A DNA stretch of 64,000 bases. Source: Meishania sp964351985 (GTDB lineage: Bacteria > Bacteroidota > Bacteroidia > Flavobacteriales > Flavobacteriaceae). Every line of letters starts with the position of its first letter. Positions within the stretch are counted from its first letter, which is position 1. The position numbers and the translations under genes are program-made. This document shows, piece after piece, positions 17,954 to 27,598 of this stretch. The DNA lies in NCBI GenBank assembly GCA_964351985.1, contig CAYGPR010000004.1, positions 73,820 to 137,819 on the forward strand, given 5' to 3'. A model generated the notes under the pieces. It was not told the DNA's origin, did no database searches, and saw only the letters and a program-made list of their open reading frames with translations.

Positions 17954-19870
17954 TTAGTCCTTGATCATTTGTTCTTCTTTGACCAATAAGGGTTGGGAGT
18001 CTACAACACCGCCCACTTGTACCGATGAGGATCCATATACTTGAATGGTCGATTTAATAAAGTCTTCTTCGTTCGCCTCGTAAATATTGTCCACATATTT
18101 TTGTGGATTGCGGTCGATATAGGGAAACCAAGTACTATGAATCTGGATCATAATACGATGCCCCTTTTTAAAGGTGTGCAGTACATCTTGCAAACGAAAG
18201 TTTACATCGTTTATCTCGCCCTGTTTAAAGGGCTCAGGAGCTGCAAAACTATTGCGGAACCTCCCACGGAAAACTTCCGACCGTACCAATTGTTGATAGC
18301 CGCCCATGATGATGTTATCGGGATTATGTTCGTACTTCGGATGGTCGTTCGGGTACACATCGATCAGCTTGACAATGAAATCGGCATCCGTACCGGTCAT
18401 CGAAACTTTGAGGGCCGCTAAGATTTCTCCGGCAAGCACCCGATCCTGGGTGAGTATTTCCGTTTCGAAGGTGAGCACATCGGGCCGCGTTGAAGCATGC
18501 CGCTGATCGTCAGACATAAACCTACGCGGCGTAAAGGTGAGTCCCTCGGTCTGGGATGTATAGGGCACAGGTTTATTGGGGTCGCTGGTATATTCAAAAA
18601 CCGCTTTTTCGTCGATAGGTTTATTAATGCCCAGTGTGCCGTTTTTACCAAAATAAAGGGTGACGGGTTCTATTTCTTTGGGAGGCCATGCATCGAAAGT
18701 CTCCCATTTTTTAGCACCGGTGTCGAACATATATGCTTCCGGTAACGAATTCTTGCCTTCATCTTTGAGATGATGCGCAAAGAACGTTCGCTCGATTTCT
18801 CGCTGATAAAAGGTTGAAATGCTATCCCCGAAATAAATATGGTTGTGTGTAGTTTTCCCTTTTTCACCGGCCCATCCGCCGTGATCCCAAGGCCCCATGA
18901 CGATAGTGTTTTTAGCATCAGGGCTCGTAGCTTCAACGGTTTTGTAAATGTTCAACGGGCCATAGAGATCCTCTGCATCGAACCAGCCTCCAACGGTCAT
19001 TACTGCATGGTCGATTCCTTTTAAATGGGGTAGAATACTCCTTTTCTGCCAAAATTCGTCGTAATTCGGGTGTTCTACAATCTGTTTCCAAAAGAAATTG
19101 TCGTGATGGTATTTTTCGGTAATGTTTTTCAAAGGTCCGAGACGCAAATGAAAATCGTAACCGTCCGAAGCCGGATCATCATAAAAGCGCTTGATCTTAT
19201 CCATAAACCAAGGTTGACGGGTAAGGCTATCCTTTTGATAGCCAAAAACGGCAAAGGCGGCCGTATAGCTTTGCAAATATGCCCCTTGATGGTGAAAGTC
19301 ATCGAAGAAAAAGTCCGATATCGGAGCTTGGGGTGAAGATGCCTTTAGGGCCGGATGCGCATCGGGCAAAGCCGCAGCGGTGTAAAATCCGGGATAGGAG
19401 ATGCCATACATTCCCACCCTTCCGTTATTACCCTTGATTTTCTTGATCATCCAGTCGATGGTATCCCACGTATCGGAACTTTCATCGATATCGGTTTTGT
19501 TCCGTTTATTATTTCCGGGAATATTGGGCCTCATGTTGTCAAAAGTACCATCGGACATATATCTTCCCCGTACGTCTTGAAAGACCAAAATATAGCCATC
19601 TTCCACCAAATATTTTGACGGATACCCACTTCCTTCAAAATTAGTGTAACCGGAGGCATTGTAACAAGTACGATTCAAAAGTATGGGATACTTTCTAGAA
19701 GTATCCTTTGGGGTATAGACGACCGTAAACAACTCGGCCCCATCGCGCATCGGAATGCGATATTCCGCCAAATCATAATGTTGTCTTAGGTAGAGTGAAT
19801 CTGAATTTTGCGCGAGGCAGTTTGTTGCGACGAACAAAAAAATCGCTAGTTGTAACAATCGTTTTTTCAT
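17954..19870 (-). CDS. CocE/NonD (X-Pro dipeptidyl-peptidase S15-like) hydrolase
   Basis: A 638-residue alpha/beta hydrolase with a signal peptide (MKKRLLQLAIFLFVATNCLAQ). The nucleophile elbow is in VGMYGISYPGF, a catalytic Asp region in MGPWDHGGW and the C-terminal galactose-binding-like X-PDP domain starts around residue 430. Family members cleave X-Pro dipeptides or glutaryl/cocaine-type esters; the true substrate is not evident. The protein is exported. It lies 34 bases upstream of the thioredoxin-like gene. Confidence 0.85.
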   Translation of the reverse strand: MKKRLLQLAIFLFVATNCLAQNSDSLYLRQHYDLAEYRIPMRDGAELFTVVYTPKDTSRKYPILLNRTCYNASGYTNFEGSGYPSKYLVEDGYILVFQDVRGRYMSDGTFDNMRPNIPGNNKRNKTDIDESSDTWDTIDWMIKKIKGNNGRVGMYGISYPGFYTAAALPDAHPALKASSPQAPISDFFFDDFHHQGAYLQSYTAAFAVFGYQKDSLTRQPWFMDKIKRFYDDPASDGYDFHLRLGPLKNITEKYHHDNFFWKQIVEHPNYDEFWQKRSILPHLKGIDHAVMTVGGWFDAEDLYGPLNIYKTVEATSPDAKNTIVMGPWDHGGWAGEKGKTTHNHIYFGDSISTFYQREIERTFFAHHLKDEGKNSLPEAYMFDTGAKKWETFDAWPPKEIEPVTLYFGKNGTLGINKPIDEKAVFEYTSDPNKPVPYTSQTEGLTFTPRRFMSDDQRHASTRPDVLTFETEILTQDRVLAGEILAALKVSMTGTDADFIVKLIDVYPNDHPKYEHNPDNIIMGGYQQLVRSEVFRGRFRNSFAAPEPFKQGEINDVNFRLQDVLHTFKKGHRIMIQIHSTWFPYIDRNPQKYVDNIYEANEEDFIKSTIQVYGSSSVQVGGVVDSQPLLVKEEQMIKD

Positions 19871-20003
19871 GGCTTATGCTTTCTCAAAGGTTCGAAATAT
19901 GAGGTACAAAGTACAAAGTAATATGGAATAATTGAAAGGGACGCACAGACAATATTTAAGTACGGGTTACGTAATCCGAACTTGCCTTAAAGAATCCTTT
20001 ATC

Positions 20004-21272
20004 CTACTCCAATGGGCCGTACACTGCATCACGGAAATTTTTGTGCAGTCCGATACCATCATAGGGGAATAGTTGCACGAATAGCACGGCGGTCAAATCG
20101 TTTATGGGATCTACCCAAAAGAGAGTGCTCGCGGCCCCGTCCCAAAAGAATTCACCGACTACGCCCATATTTTCTTCAGCGTTGACAGGTGGTGCTATGC
20201 GAACGGCAAAATCTATACCGAAACCGACTTGCCCTTTGCTGGGTAAAAAATGTCGTTCGGTCACGCTGTCGGCCAGTTGGTTGGTGGCCATTAATTTTAC
20301 GGTTTCGGGTTTAAGGATCGTGACGGAGTCCAACCTACCTTTATTGACCAACATTTGGGCAAATTTCATATAATCGTCGAGGGTCGAGGTGAGTCCCGAG
20401 CCACCTCGGGTCAAGGGCCATTTTTTTGTATAATTTTCATAGGTGATGGTATCTCGTTCCAATTGTCCTTCTCCCGTTCTTCGGTAGAGTGCTGCAAACT
20501 GGTCTTGATCTTCTTCGGGAATAAAATAGCGGGTCTTGTCCATACCTAACGGATCCAATACATGTTCGCGTACATAATCACTATAGGGCTGCCCTGAAAT
20601 ACGCTCCACTAAAAAAGCTTGTACATCCACCGAAGAACCATACAGCCATTCCTCCCCTGGGTGAAATGCCAATGGCGTCTGGCCCATAATTTCGGCCATT
20701 TTCACCAATGTGTTTTCACGGTTGAGGGCATCGACTTCGGAAACTATTTTTCCCAAACCAGAATTGCCTCCACTGCCAAAACCTGCTGTATGCCGGGTAA
20801 TGTCACGAATAGTAATGTCACGGTTTACATCTTCCAAGATAGGGTTGCCCTGTGCATCTTCATCGACGTACACTTTCATGTTTTCAAATTCGGGAGCGTA
20901 CTTTGAAAGCGGGTCGTCAAGTTCAAATTTTCCTTCCTCGTATAGGGTCATCAAAGCAGTACCTGTAACGGGTTTGGTCATCGAATAGATCTGTACAATT
21001 GTGTTGCGATCCATTTTTTTGTTGGTTTCACGATCCGCATAACCGAAGGTGTTGAAATAGACTTCTTGGTCTTTTTCAAAGATTAGGGCAGAGACGCCTG
21101 CGATGTTGCCAGAGTCGACAAAGGCTTGTAAAGTGCTGTCTAGGCGGGTTTTGGCGGAGTCATTGATAATGGTGTTCGTATCTTGAATTTCGCTAACCGA
21201 CCGGGGGGTCTCTTTGCAGGCTAAAAAAACAAACAAAGTAATGGCGAAGAAAAAAAGTACTTTAGGTTTCAT
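20004..21272 (-). CDS. Serine hydrolase, class C beta-lactamase/EstB-like lipoprotein
   Basis: A 422-residue protein with a lipoprotein signal (FVFLAC, Cys about 19). The SxxK motif is in IYSMTKPVTGT, and the Tyr motif is likely WLYGSS; the third motif region reads FFWDGAAST instead of KTG, as in many esterase-like members. It should be anchored in a membrane facing the periplasm or surface. Likely an esterase, peptidase or amidase rather than an antibiotic-resistance enzyme; substrate unknown. Single gene with a 133-base gap to the peptidase gene. Confidence 0.85.
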   Translation of the reverse strand: MKPKVLFFFAITLFVFLACKETPRSVSEIQDTNTIINDSAKTRLDSTLQAFVDSGNIAGVSALIFEKDQEVYFNTFGYADRETNKKMDRNTIVQIYSMTKPVTGTALMTLYEEGKFELDDPLSKYAPEFENMKVYVDEDAQGNPILEDVNRDITIRDITRHTAGFGSGGNSGLGKIVSEVDALNRENTLVKMAEIMGQTPLAFHPGEEWLYGSSVDVQAFLVERISGQPYSDYVREHVLDPLGMDKTRYFIPEEDQDQFAALYRRTGEGQLERDTITYENYTKKWPLTRGGSGLTSTLDDYMKFAQMLVNKGRLDSVTILKPETVKLMATNQLADSVTERHFLPSKGQVGFGIDFAVRIAPPVNAEENMGVVGEFFWDGAASTLFWVDPINDLTAVLFVQLFPYDGIGLHKNFRDAVYGPLE

Positions 21273-21360
21273 ATAGTGGCATGTTTAAGGAGCATAAGTA
21301 ATAGGATAGAAATATACTGAAAACCATATTCAAAGTTTTAATTAAACCATTATAATACTT

Positions 21361-22650
21361 CTACTTCACCAATCGCCATGTTTTTCTAGGCTTTCGAGAT
21401 AATAGTGCATTGGCCTCTGAATCTCCGATGAATTTTTCTTTGTTAGGGTTCCACTCCAATTTTCTTTTTAATCGGTACGAAATGAGCCCCAAATGCATGG
21501 GTAATGTCATCTCACGGGCATAAGCTAAATTTGATTCGGGTTGAGTCCGCGACTTAACGGAATCTACAAAGTTCTGTTGATGCCCCGGGGATCGTACGAT
21601 ACTTTTCGGTATTTCAGGAATATCGGTCACCGTTTCACCATTGATGGTGATTTCGCGGGTATTATAATCACAGATTAGGGTGCCCTTGTCGCCTTCAAAA
21701 TAGGCCCCAATACTTCTGTCTGCCGCACCCGGAACATTGGGCGGTTCGGTAGTCCAATAGAGGTTTAGCCCGTCGAACTCATAGTCGATATCGATCCACT
21801 TTGGGGTATTGGCGATACCGTCGGCTTCTTCCCCACGTGCTGAAATACTTTTTAAGCCTTTGGGTTCCAAGGCCCAAAAGGCTATATCGGCAATATGGCA
21901 CCAAAAATCGGCAAAGAAGCCTCCGGAGTAATCTAAAAAATACCGGTAGGTAAAATGGCATTTTTCCGGTATATAATCGACATAGGGTGCAGGGTCGAGC
22001 CACATGTCCCAATTCAACCCCTTGGGTACGGCAACAGGTTTTGGGTTGCCCAAATCAGGCGGTGTAGCTGTTTTCCATAAACGAACCGTATGTACGGTAC
22101 CTATGGATCCTGATTTAATAATTTCAACGACACGGTGGTAGTTGTCGGTGGCATGTATTTGGTTGCCCATTTGAAAAATACGGTTGTGCTTTTCCAAATG
22201 TTTAAGCATCATCTGCCCCTCTTTGACATCATAGGAAAGTGGTTTTTCGCCGTATACATCTTTTCCGGCCTGAAAAGCCATGGATGCAATCTGTGCATGC
22301 CAATGGTCGGGTGTGGCGCAGGTAATGGCGTCAATATCTTGGCGGTCCAAAATATGTCTAAAATCACCATATCCTTTCACCTTTTTTCCGGGTTGCAAGG
22401 TCTCCATCGTTTTTAAACTGCTAGCCAAGTGCGCTTCATCGACATCACAAAGGGCTACGACATCCACTTCGGGTAGACTGGCAAACCATTTCATATGGTT
22501 GTTGCCCATACCGCCCACACCAATATGCGCTACTTGTAGACGATCGCTTGCGGCAAACTTGCCGTATGCCGAAGGTAAAAGGGTAAGGCCCAAGAGCCCT
22601 AGGCCAGTTTGTTTTATAAATTCTCTACGTGGCTTGTCTTTTGATTGCAT
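21361..22650 (-). CDS. Gfo/Idh/MocA family oxidoreductase, Tat-exported
   Basis: A 429-residue NAD(P)-dependent sugar or inositol dehydrogenase-like protein. I start at the ATG of MQSKDKPRREF, which places a twin-arginine signal (RREFIKQTGLGLLGLTLLPSAYG) at the N-terminus; the 27 extra codons upstream look unrelated. The Rossmann motif is HIGVGGMGNNH, and the catalytic EKP occurs in YGEKPLSYD. Exported members of this family in Bacteroidota often act on glycan or glycoside sugars with bound cofactor. Substrate is unknown. Single gene. Confidence 0.85.
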   Translation of the reverse strand: MQSKDKPRREFIKQTGLGLLGLTLLPSAYGKFAASDRLQVAHIGVGGMGNNHMKWFASLPEVDVVALCDVDEAHLASSLKTMETLQPGKKVKGYGDFRHILDRQDIDAITCATPDHWHAQIASMAFQAGKDVYGEKPLSYDVKEGQMMLKHLEKHNRIFQMGNQIHATDNYHRVVEIIKSGSIGTVHTVRLWKTATPPDLGNPKPVAVPKGLNWDMWLDPAPYVDYIPEKCHFTYRYFLDYSGGFFADFWCHIADIAFWALEPKGLKSISARGEEADGIANTPKWIDIDYEFDGLNLYWTTEPPNVPGAADRSIGAYFEGDKGTLICDYNTREITINGETVTDIPEIPKSIVRSPGHQQNFVDSVKSRTQPESNLAYAREMTLPMHLGLISYRLKRKLEWNPNKEKFIGDSEANALLSRKPRKTWRLVK

Positions 22651-22765
22651 GCGCCCAGTTTTTGGTTCACTTAAATATAGGGAAACCCATATGAAAACGC
22701 TAGAATTTTGAAAATAAGAGTGCGAAATCACCTATTCATATCAAAAAACAAATAGATTGGTAAGA

Positions 22766-23113
22766 CTAATAGTTAGAAGCAGTGCCGATTCCCATCGAGG
22801 CAAAAATAGTATCCATCAAGGCCGTTTCCTTTTCATGTACAAAACCATCGGAGATGGCCACTTCTTCTAAAATTTCTATCAAAGATAATTTCTTGGGCCT
22901 TGGCATTTCGCGAAGAATTCTTAGAACTTGTTCTCGGGAAAAGTTGCGTGCCTGTAAGATAAAGTTACTGTCAAAATCAATGCGATGCATCAATCGGTTC
23001 AAGGCGCTGATTTCTGCTTTATGAATAGTGCCGTCTGCAAGAATAACAGAATCAACAGCACGCACAATAGCTAGCTTTTCGACTACGTTAAAGTCTTCTG
23101 TGATTGGTGTCAT
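22766..23113 (-). CDS. Small TerB-like helical protein
   Basis: A 115-residue all-helical protein with TerB-like features: KLAIVRAVDSVILADGTIHKAEISALNRLM followed by a second VAISDGFVHEKETAL unit, the duplicated D-G acidic motif of the tellurite-resistance TerB/DnaJ-like fold. No other ter genes are nearby, so tellurite resistance is not supported. Role unknown, probably cytoplasmic. A second TerB-like gene is at 35780-36202. Confidence 0.65.
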   Translation of the reverse strand: MTPITEDFNVVEKLAIVRAVDSVILADGTIHKAEISALNRLMHRIDFDSNFILQARNFSREQVLRILREMPRPKKLSLIEILEEVAISDGFVHEKETALMDTIFASMGIGTASNY

Positions 23114-23257
23114 GATTTCTAATTGTGGGTTAGAAAGCGACGAAGTTAGACAAAAATAAGGTTGTACTTGATTATTGCGGTGAGCATTTATTAAGAAGTT
23201 TTTAACAGTTTTTTGATTTACCTTAAAGGTTAATGAGGGATGTTGGGTTATTGCTAA

Positions 23258-26200
23258 TCAGTTAGTGATTGATTCGACGGACATCCGTGATTCAAATGGA
23301 GCTAGGGACTTCAAGGCTTTTTCTACAGAAGTGATTCCTTCAAAAACCAATAACAAACGCAATCCGTTCCGGGTTTGTTTCTCTTTCATTTTACACTTCT
23401 GAGGATTCGATTGTACAAACTGCAACACTTTCGTGAAAGCTGCACTTTGGTAGAACTCCGATTGCTGGTCGGCTATAAAATAGCCTATCAACTTCCCTTT
23501 TTTCATAACGACTTTCTCGAGTCCGATGCTGTTGGCAATCCATTTGATCCGGACGGAGTTCAATAAATCTTCGGCCTGTGAGGGCAATTCACCAAAACGG
23601 TCTAACAGTTGTGCTTCGAATTTCTGTAGCCCTTCCTCATCCTTGACCTGGTTCAACTCGGTGTACAGATTCAGGCGTTCAGTAATGTTGTTGATGTAAT
23701 CATCGGGAAACTGCAATTGAAAATCGGAATCGATTTGGGTGTCTTTGACGAAAACTTTTTCTTTATGACCTTCAACTTCTTCGTAAAGCTCTTTGAATTC
23801 GGTCTCTTTGAGTTCATCGATGGCCTCGGCCAATATTTTTTGGTAGGTTTCAAAACCGATTTCGTTGATGAATCCGCTTTGTTCGCCGCCCAGCAAATCT
23901 CCAGCTCCGCGAATCTCCAAATCTTTCATCGCGATATTGAATCCGCTACCCAATGCGGTAAACTGCTCGAGTGCTTCAATACGCTTTCGGGCATCGGGAG
24001 TCATCACATCATACGGAGGAGTGATAAAATAACAGAACGCTTTTTTGTTGCTGCGGCCTACACGGCCCCGCATTTGATGCAGGTCGCTGAGCCCGAAATT
24101 ATTGGCGTTATTAATAAAAATGGTGTTGGCATTGGTCACATCGAGTCCGCTTTCGACGATGGTGGTAGAAACGAGCACATCGAATTCCCCATTCATAAAT
24201 GATAACATCAAGGTCTCTAGTTTCTTGCCTTCCATTTGACCGTGGCCGATACCGACCTTGGCATCGGGAACCAATCTCTGAATCATGCCGGCGACTTCTT
24301 TAATATTTTCTATCCGGTTGTGGATAAAAAATACTTGCCCGCCGCGTTGTATTTCATAGCTAATTGCATCGCGAATGGTTTCTTCGGCAAACCGGATAAC
24401 CCGACTTTCGATGGGGTATCGGTTCGGCGGAGGCGTATTGATCACAGAGAGGTCCCGAGCCGCCATCAAACTAAATTGTAACGTTCGTGGAATCGGTGTC
24501 GCCGTCAAGGTCAATACATCAACATTCTCTTTGATAGATTTTAATTTATCCTTTACGGAAACCCCAAATTTCTGCTCTTCGTCAACGATGAGCAGGCCAA
24601 GGTCTTTAAATTTGACGTTTTTATTGACCAGTTGGTGAGTACCGATAATGATATCGACTTTCCCAACTTCCAACTTCTCTAAAGTTTCACGACGTTCTTT
24701 TGTGGTGCGGAAACGGTTTAAATAATCTACCGTAACGGGCATTTCCTTTAGACGTTCTGTAAAAGTTCTGTGATGCTGAAAAGCTAGAATGGTTGTCGGA
24801 ACTAAAACCGCTACTTGTTTTCCATTATCGACCGCTTTGAAGGCGGCGCGAATGGCGACTTCCGTTTTTCCGAAACCTACATCGCCACAAATCAGACGGT
24901 CCATAGGTCGTTCACTCTCCATATCACGCTTGACATCTTCGGTAGATTTACTTTGGTCCGGTGTGTCCTCGTAAATAAAAGAGGCCTCCAGTTCATTTTG
25001 CAAATAACTGTCCGGTCCATATTGAAACCCCTTGTCCAAACGTCGTTTCGCATAGACTTTGATAAGGTCAAAAGCGATTTTCTTGACCCGTGTTTTGGTT
25101 TTCTGTTTGAGCTTTTTCCATGTCGCTGAGCCTAATTTGTAGATTTTCGGCACGGCACCATCTTTACCATTGAATTTTGAAATTTTATGAAGCGAATGTA
25201 TACTTACATAAAGCGTATCACGATCCCCGTACATCAATTTGATGGCTTCCTGTTTTTTTCCTTCTACATCGATTTTTTGTAATCCCCCGAACTTGCCGAT
25301 TCCATGGTCGATATGGGTCACATAATCCCCGATTTCGAGTTTGTTGAGTTCTTTGAGCGTGATGGCCTGCTTTTTTGCATAGCCATTTTTCAGGTGGAAT
25401 TTATGATAGCGCTCAAAAATTTGATGGTCGGTATAGCAGACGATTTTCAGATCGTCATCGATAAACCCTTGGTACAATGGAAATATCAGGGTTTCATAAT
25501 GCACGTGCTCATTGGCATCCTCAAAAATGGCATGGAACCGTTTCGCTTGTTGCTCGCTGGCACAGAAGATATAGTTGGTATAGCCTTCAGCTTTATGTTC
25601 GTTCAGGTTGGCAATCAGTAAATCGAACTTTTTGTTGAACGAGGGTTGGGGCTTGGTCCGAAATTCAATTTCGCGACCCTGCCCTTCGGTTACGCTCAGG
25701 GTCCTCCCTCGGTCGCTGAGCGTAACCGAAGTGACAGAGGTGGTTATCAACCCAAACTTTTCCAACTGCTTCCCAAAACTATCCGAATTCAAAAAAAGTT
25801 CCTCCGGTTCGGCATGTTTTATGTCTTTGGAAAGCCTCCCAAAAGCTTCGATGGCCTTTCCGTAGAAATCATCCAAACGGTCAAAAAGCAAATCGGTATT
25901 CTTTGTGAAAATGATGGTTTCGAAGGAAATGTATTTCAGGAAACTCTCCCTTTTTTCTTCCAAAAGTTTATTCGCCACATTGGGAATGATGCTTATTTTC
26001 TTGATCTTTTCGGTAGATAGCTGCGTCTCCACATCGAACGTACGGATGCTTTCCACCTCATCCCCAAAAAACTCTAAACGATAGGGTTCGTCATGCGAAA
26101 AGGAAAAAACATCAACTATACCACCACGTACGGAGAACTCTCCCGGTTCGGTTACAAAATCGACTCTTTTAAATTGGTATTCAAAAAGCACTTCGTTCAG

Positions 26201-26665
26201 AAAGTCGAGTGAAAGCGAATCTTCTAATTTTATTTTGAGGGTGTTTTTTTCAAGTTCCCTGCGGGTAACCACCTTTTCAAAGAGCGCATCGGGATAGGTT
26301 ACGATGACCGCAGGTCTTTTTCTGGAATTGATGCGATTTAAAACTTCCGCACGTAATAGAACGTTCGCATTGTCGGTTTCTTCAATTTGATATGGTCGAC
26401 GATAACTACCGGGATAAAACAGCACATCTTTTTCGCCGATGAGTTGCTCAAGATCATTGAGGTAATAGGCTGCTTCTTCTTTGTCGTTAAAAATCAGGAG
26501 AAATGGTTTGTCGGCCTCTTTGAATACATACGAAAGTACAAAGGATAAAGAGGAGCCTGTTAAACCTTTTATAGCAATACTTTTTTCGGGATGGGCAAGG
26601 GCCTCCTGCAGTTTCCTTGTTTTTGGAGACTGTGAAAACACTTCCTGAATGCTGACCTTCGACAA
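23258..26665 (-). CDS. mfd: Transcription-repair coupling factor
   Basis: A 1135-residue SF2 translocase that removes stalled RNA polymerase and recruits UvrA. Order: N-terminal UvrB-homology module, the RNA-polymerase interaction domain (LEIGDYVTHIDHGIGKFGG), the translocase with Walker A in ICGDVGFGKTEVA, the DEEQ box in VDEEQKFG, TLTATPIPRTL, QMRGRVGRSNKKAF, and a C-terminal TRCF domain. About 22 residues in the N-terminal module (310-331) are encoded by a long palindromic repeat (25674-25737). The intact frame indicates a functional product. Monocistronic. Confidence 0.95.
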   Translation of the reverse strand: MSKVSIQEVFSQSPKTRKLQEALAHPEKSIAIKGLTGSSLSFVLSYVFKEADKPFLLIFNDKEEAAYYLNDLEQLIGEKDVLFYPGSYRRPYQIEETDNANVLLRAEVLNRINSRKRPAVIVTYPDALFEKVVTRRELEKNTLKIKLEDSLSLDFLNEVLFEYQFKRVDFVTEPGEFSVRGGIVDVFSFSHDEPYRLEFFGDEVESIRTFDVETQLSTEKIKKISIIPNVANKLLEEKRESFLKYISFETIIFTKNTDLLFDRLDDFYGKAIEAFGRLSKDIKHAEPEELFLNSDSFGKQLEKFGLITTSVTSVTLSDRGRTLSVTEGQGREIEFRTKPQPSFNKKFDLLIANLNEHKAEGYTNYIFCASEQQAKRFHAIFEDANEHVHYETLIFPLYQGFIDDDLKIVCYTDHQIFERYHKFHLKNGYAKKQAITLKELNKLEIGDYVTHIDHGIGKFGGLQKIDVEGKKQEAIKLMYGDRDTLYVSIHSLHKISKFNGKDGAVPKIYKLGSATWKKLKQKTKTRVKKIAFDLIKVYAKRRLDKGFQYGPDSYLQNELEASFIYEDTPDQSKSTEDVKRDMESERPMDRLICGDVGFGKTEVAIRAAFKAVDNGKQVAVLVPTTILAFQHHRTFTERLKEMPVTVDYLNRFRTTKERRETLEKLEVGKVDIIIGTHQLVNKNVKFKDLGLLIVDEEQKFGVSVKDKLKSIKENVDVLTLTATPIPRTLQFSLMAARDLSVINTPPPNRYPIESRVIRFAEETIRDAISYEIQRGGQVFFIHNRIENIKEVAGMIQRLVPDAKVGIGHGQMEGKKLETLMLSFMNGEFDVLVSTTIVESGLDVTNANTIFINNANNFGLSDLHQMRGRVGRSNKKAFCYFITPPYDVMTPDARKRIEALEQFTALGSGFNIAMKDLEIRGAGDLLGGEQSGFINEIGFETYQKILAEAIDELKETEFKELYEEVEGHKEKVFVKDTQIDSDFQLQFPDDYINNITERLNLYTELNQVKDEEGLQKFEAQLLDRFGELPSQAEDLLNSVRIKWIANSIGLEKVVMKKGKLIGYFIADQQSEFYQSAAFTKVLQFVQSNPQKCKMKEKQTRNGLRLLLVFEGITSVEKALKSLAPFESRMSVESITN
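25674..25737. repeat. Palindromic repeat family 3 inserted in frame inside mfd
   Basis: Perfect 16-base arms CTTCGGTTACGCTCAG (25684-25699) and CTGAGCGTAACCGAAG (25716-25731) with a 16-base spacer. This outline (GTCACTTCGG..CTGAGCG) is a common Bacteroidota intergenic repeat, related to 33427-33451 and 51436-51488. In the mfd sense it reads TSVTSVTLSDRG, then RTLSVTEGQG, and the reading frame is preserved. Confidence 0.75.
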
Positions 26666-26752
26666 AAAACACTAAAATTTGAGATGCAAAGATAACCCCT
26701 ACGGCCGCATCGCGCCAAGCGATTGCTGAGAAAAGCCTTGGCTTCTAGCAAT

Positions 26753-27538
26753 TCATTGGCTAAAGGGGAAAAACGGATTGCTCTTCCGATTCTTAAATCC
26801 GTGCCAGGCGGCAATTGCAAAAATAACGATGCTTGCCCCCAGGGCCGTATAAGCGATGCTTTCGAGGGAATCTTTATGACGTATAAAAATAGCGCTCAAC
26901 GCCCAAATACCGACTGCTGCAAATTCGCGCATGTTCCTATTGAAAATCATAAAAATGTTGAGTGCGGCCGCGATAATTATCATTACAATCGTCCAACTTA
27001 TTTCGGAAAGAAAACCGCCCTCCCAACCTAATTTTGACAAATAGGCCGAAATATTGGCAATGGTGGCCACTGCGATCCATCCGCTGTAAATGCAAATGGG
27101 CCACCAAACAAAAGCGATGATGGTCTTTGGGGCGTGCCAGCGTTCCATATTCGTATTCAAGATGACCTTGATGAGCGAGAAAAGAATGCCCAACATGATC
27201 AAAACGGATAGTCCCGTATAATCAAAAGTGAAAGCGAATACCCAGGCACAATTAAGCACGTTCGCGCTAATGAACCAATAGCCCGTCTGTTCGATGAACT
27301 CACTTTTTTCAGTAGTGAAATAGGCCCGACGTACCTGAAAAATTCCATAAGCGAGCAGAGCCAAAAATATGAGTCCCCAAATGGCAAAGGCATAACCAGC
27401 AGGAGTAAATAAATTGTAGTATTTATTGCTGATTTCGCCAATCGTGGTCTCATTGATGCGAATCGCTTGAGATGCATAGTTGACGGCAATCACCAAAATC
27501 ACGGAAAGGAGATTTAAAAGGGGCAGCGTTTTTTTCAT
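26753..27538 (-). CDS. TspO/MBR-related tryptophan-rich membrane protein
   Basis: A 261-residue membrane protein with about seven hydrophobic segments. The block NLFTPAGYAFAIWGLIFLALLAYG and several Trp-rich helices (VWWPICIYSGW, CAWVF) resemble the TspO/MBR group annotated as tryptophan-rich sensory protein in Bacteroidota, although it is longer than the classic 160-residue TspO. Ligand (porphyrin, cholesterol or other) cannot be predicted. It lies 87 bases upstream-side of mfd's start on the same strand. Confidence 0.65.
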   Translation of the reverse strand: MKKTLPLLNLLSVILVIAVNYASQAIRINETTIGEISNKYYNLFTPAGYAFAIWGLIFLALLAYGIFQVRRAYFTTEKSEFIEQTGYWFISANVLNCAWVFAFTFDYTGLSVLIMLGILFSLIKVILNTNMERWHAPKTIIAFVWWPICIYSGWIAVATIANISAYLSKLGWEGGFLSEISWTIVMIIIAAALNIFMIFNRNMREFAAVGIWALSAIFIRHKDSLESIAYTALGASIVIFAIAAWHGFKNRKSNPFFPFSQ

Positions 27539-27598
27539 AGCAATTAAAAATAAGCATTTTGCAGGTTTAACGGCATGCTCTAAAGAATTTAAACCGAG

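Noticed and set aside
25646..26020. 124-codon plus-strand frame over mfd
   Set aside because: Antisense to mfd, partly translated palindromic repeat, no motif.
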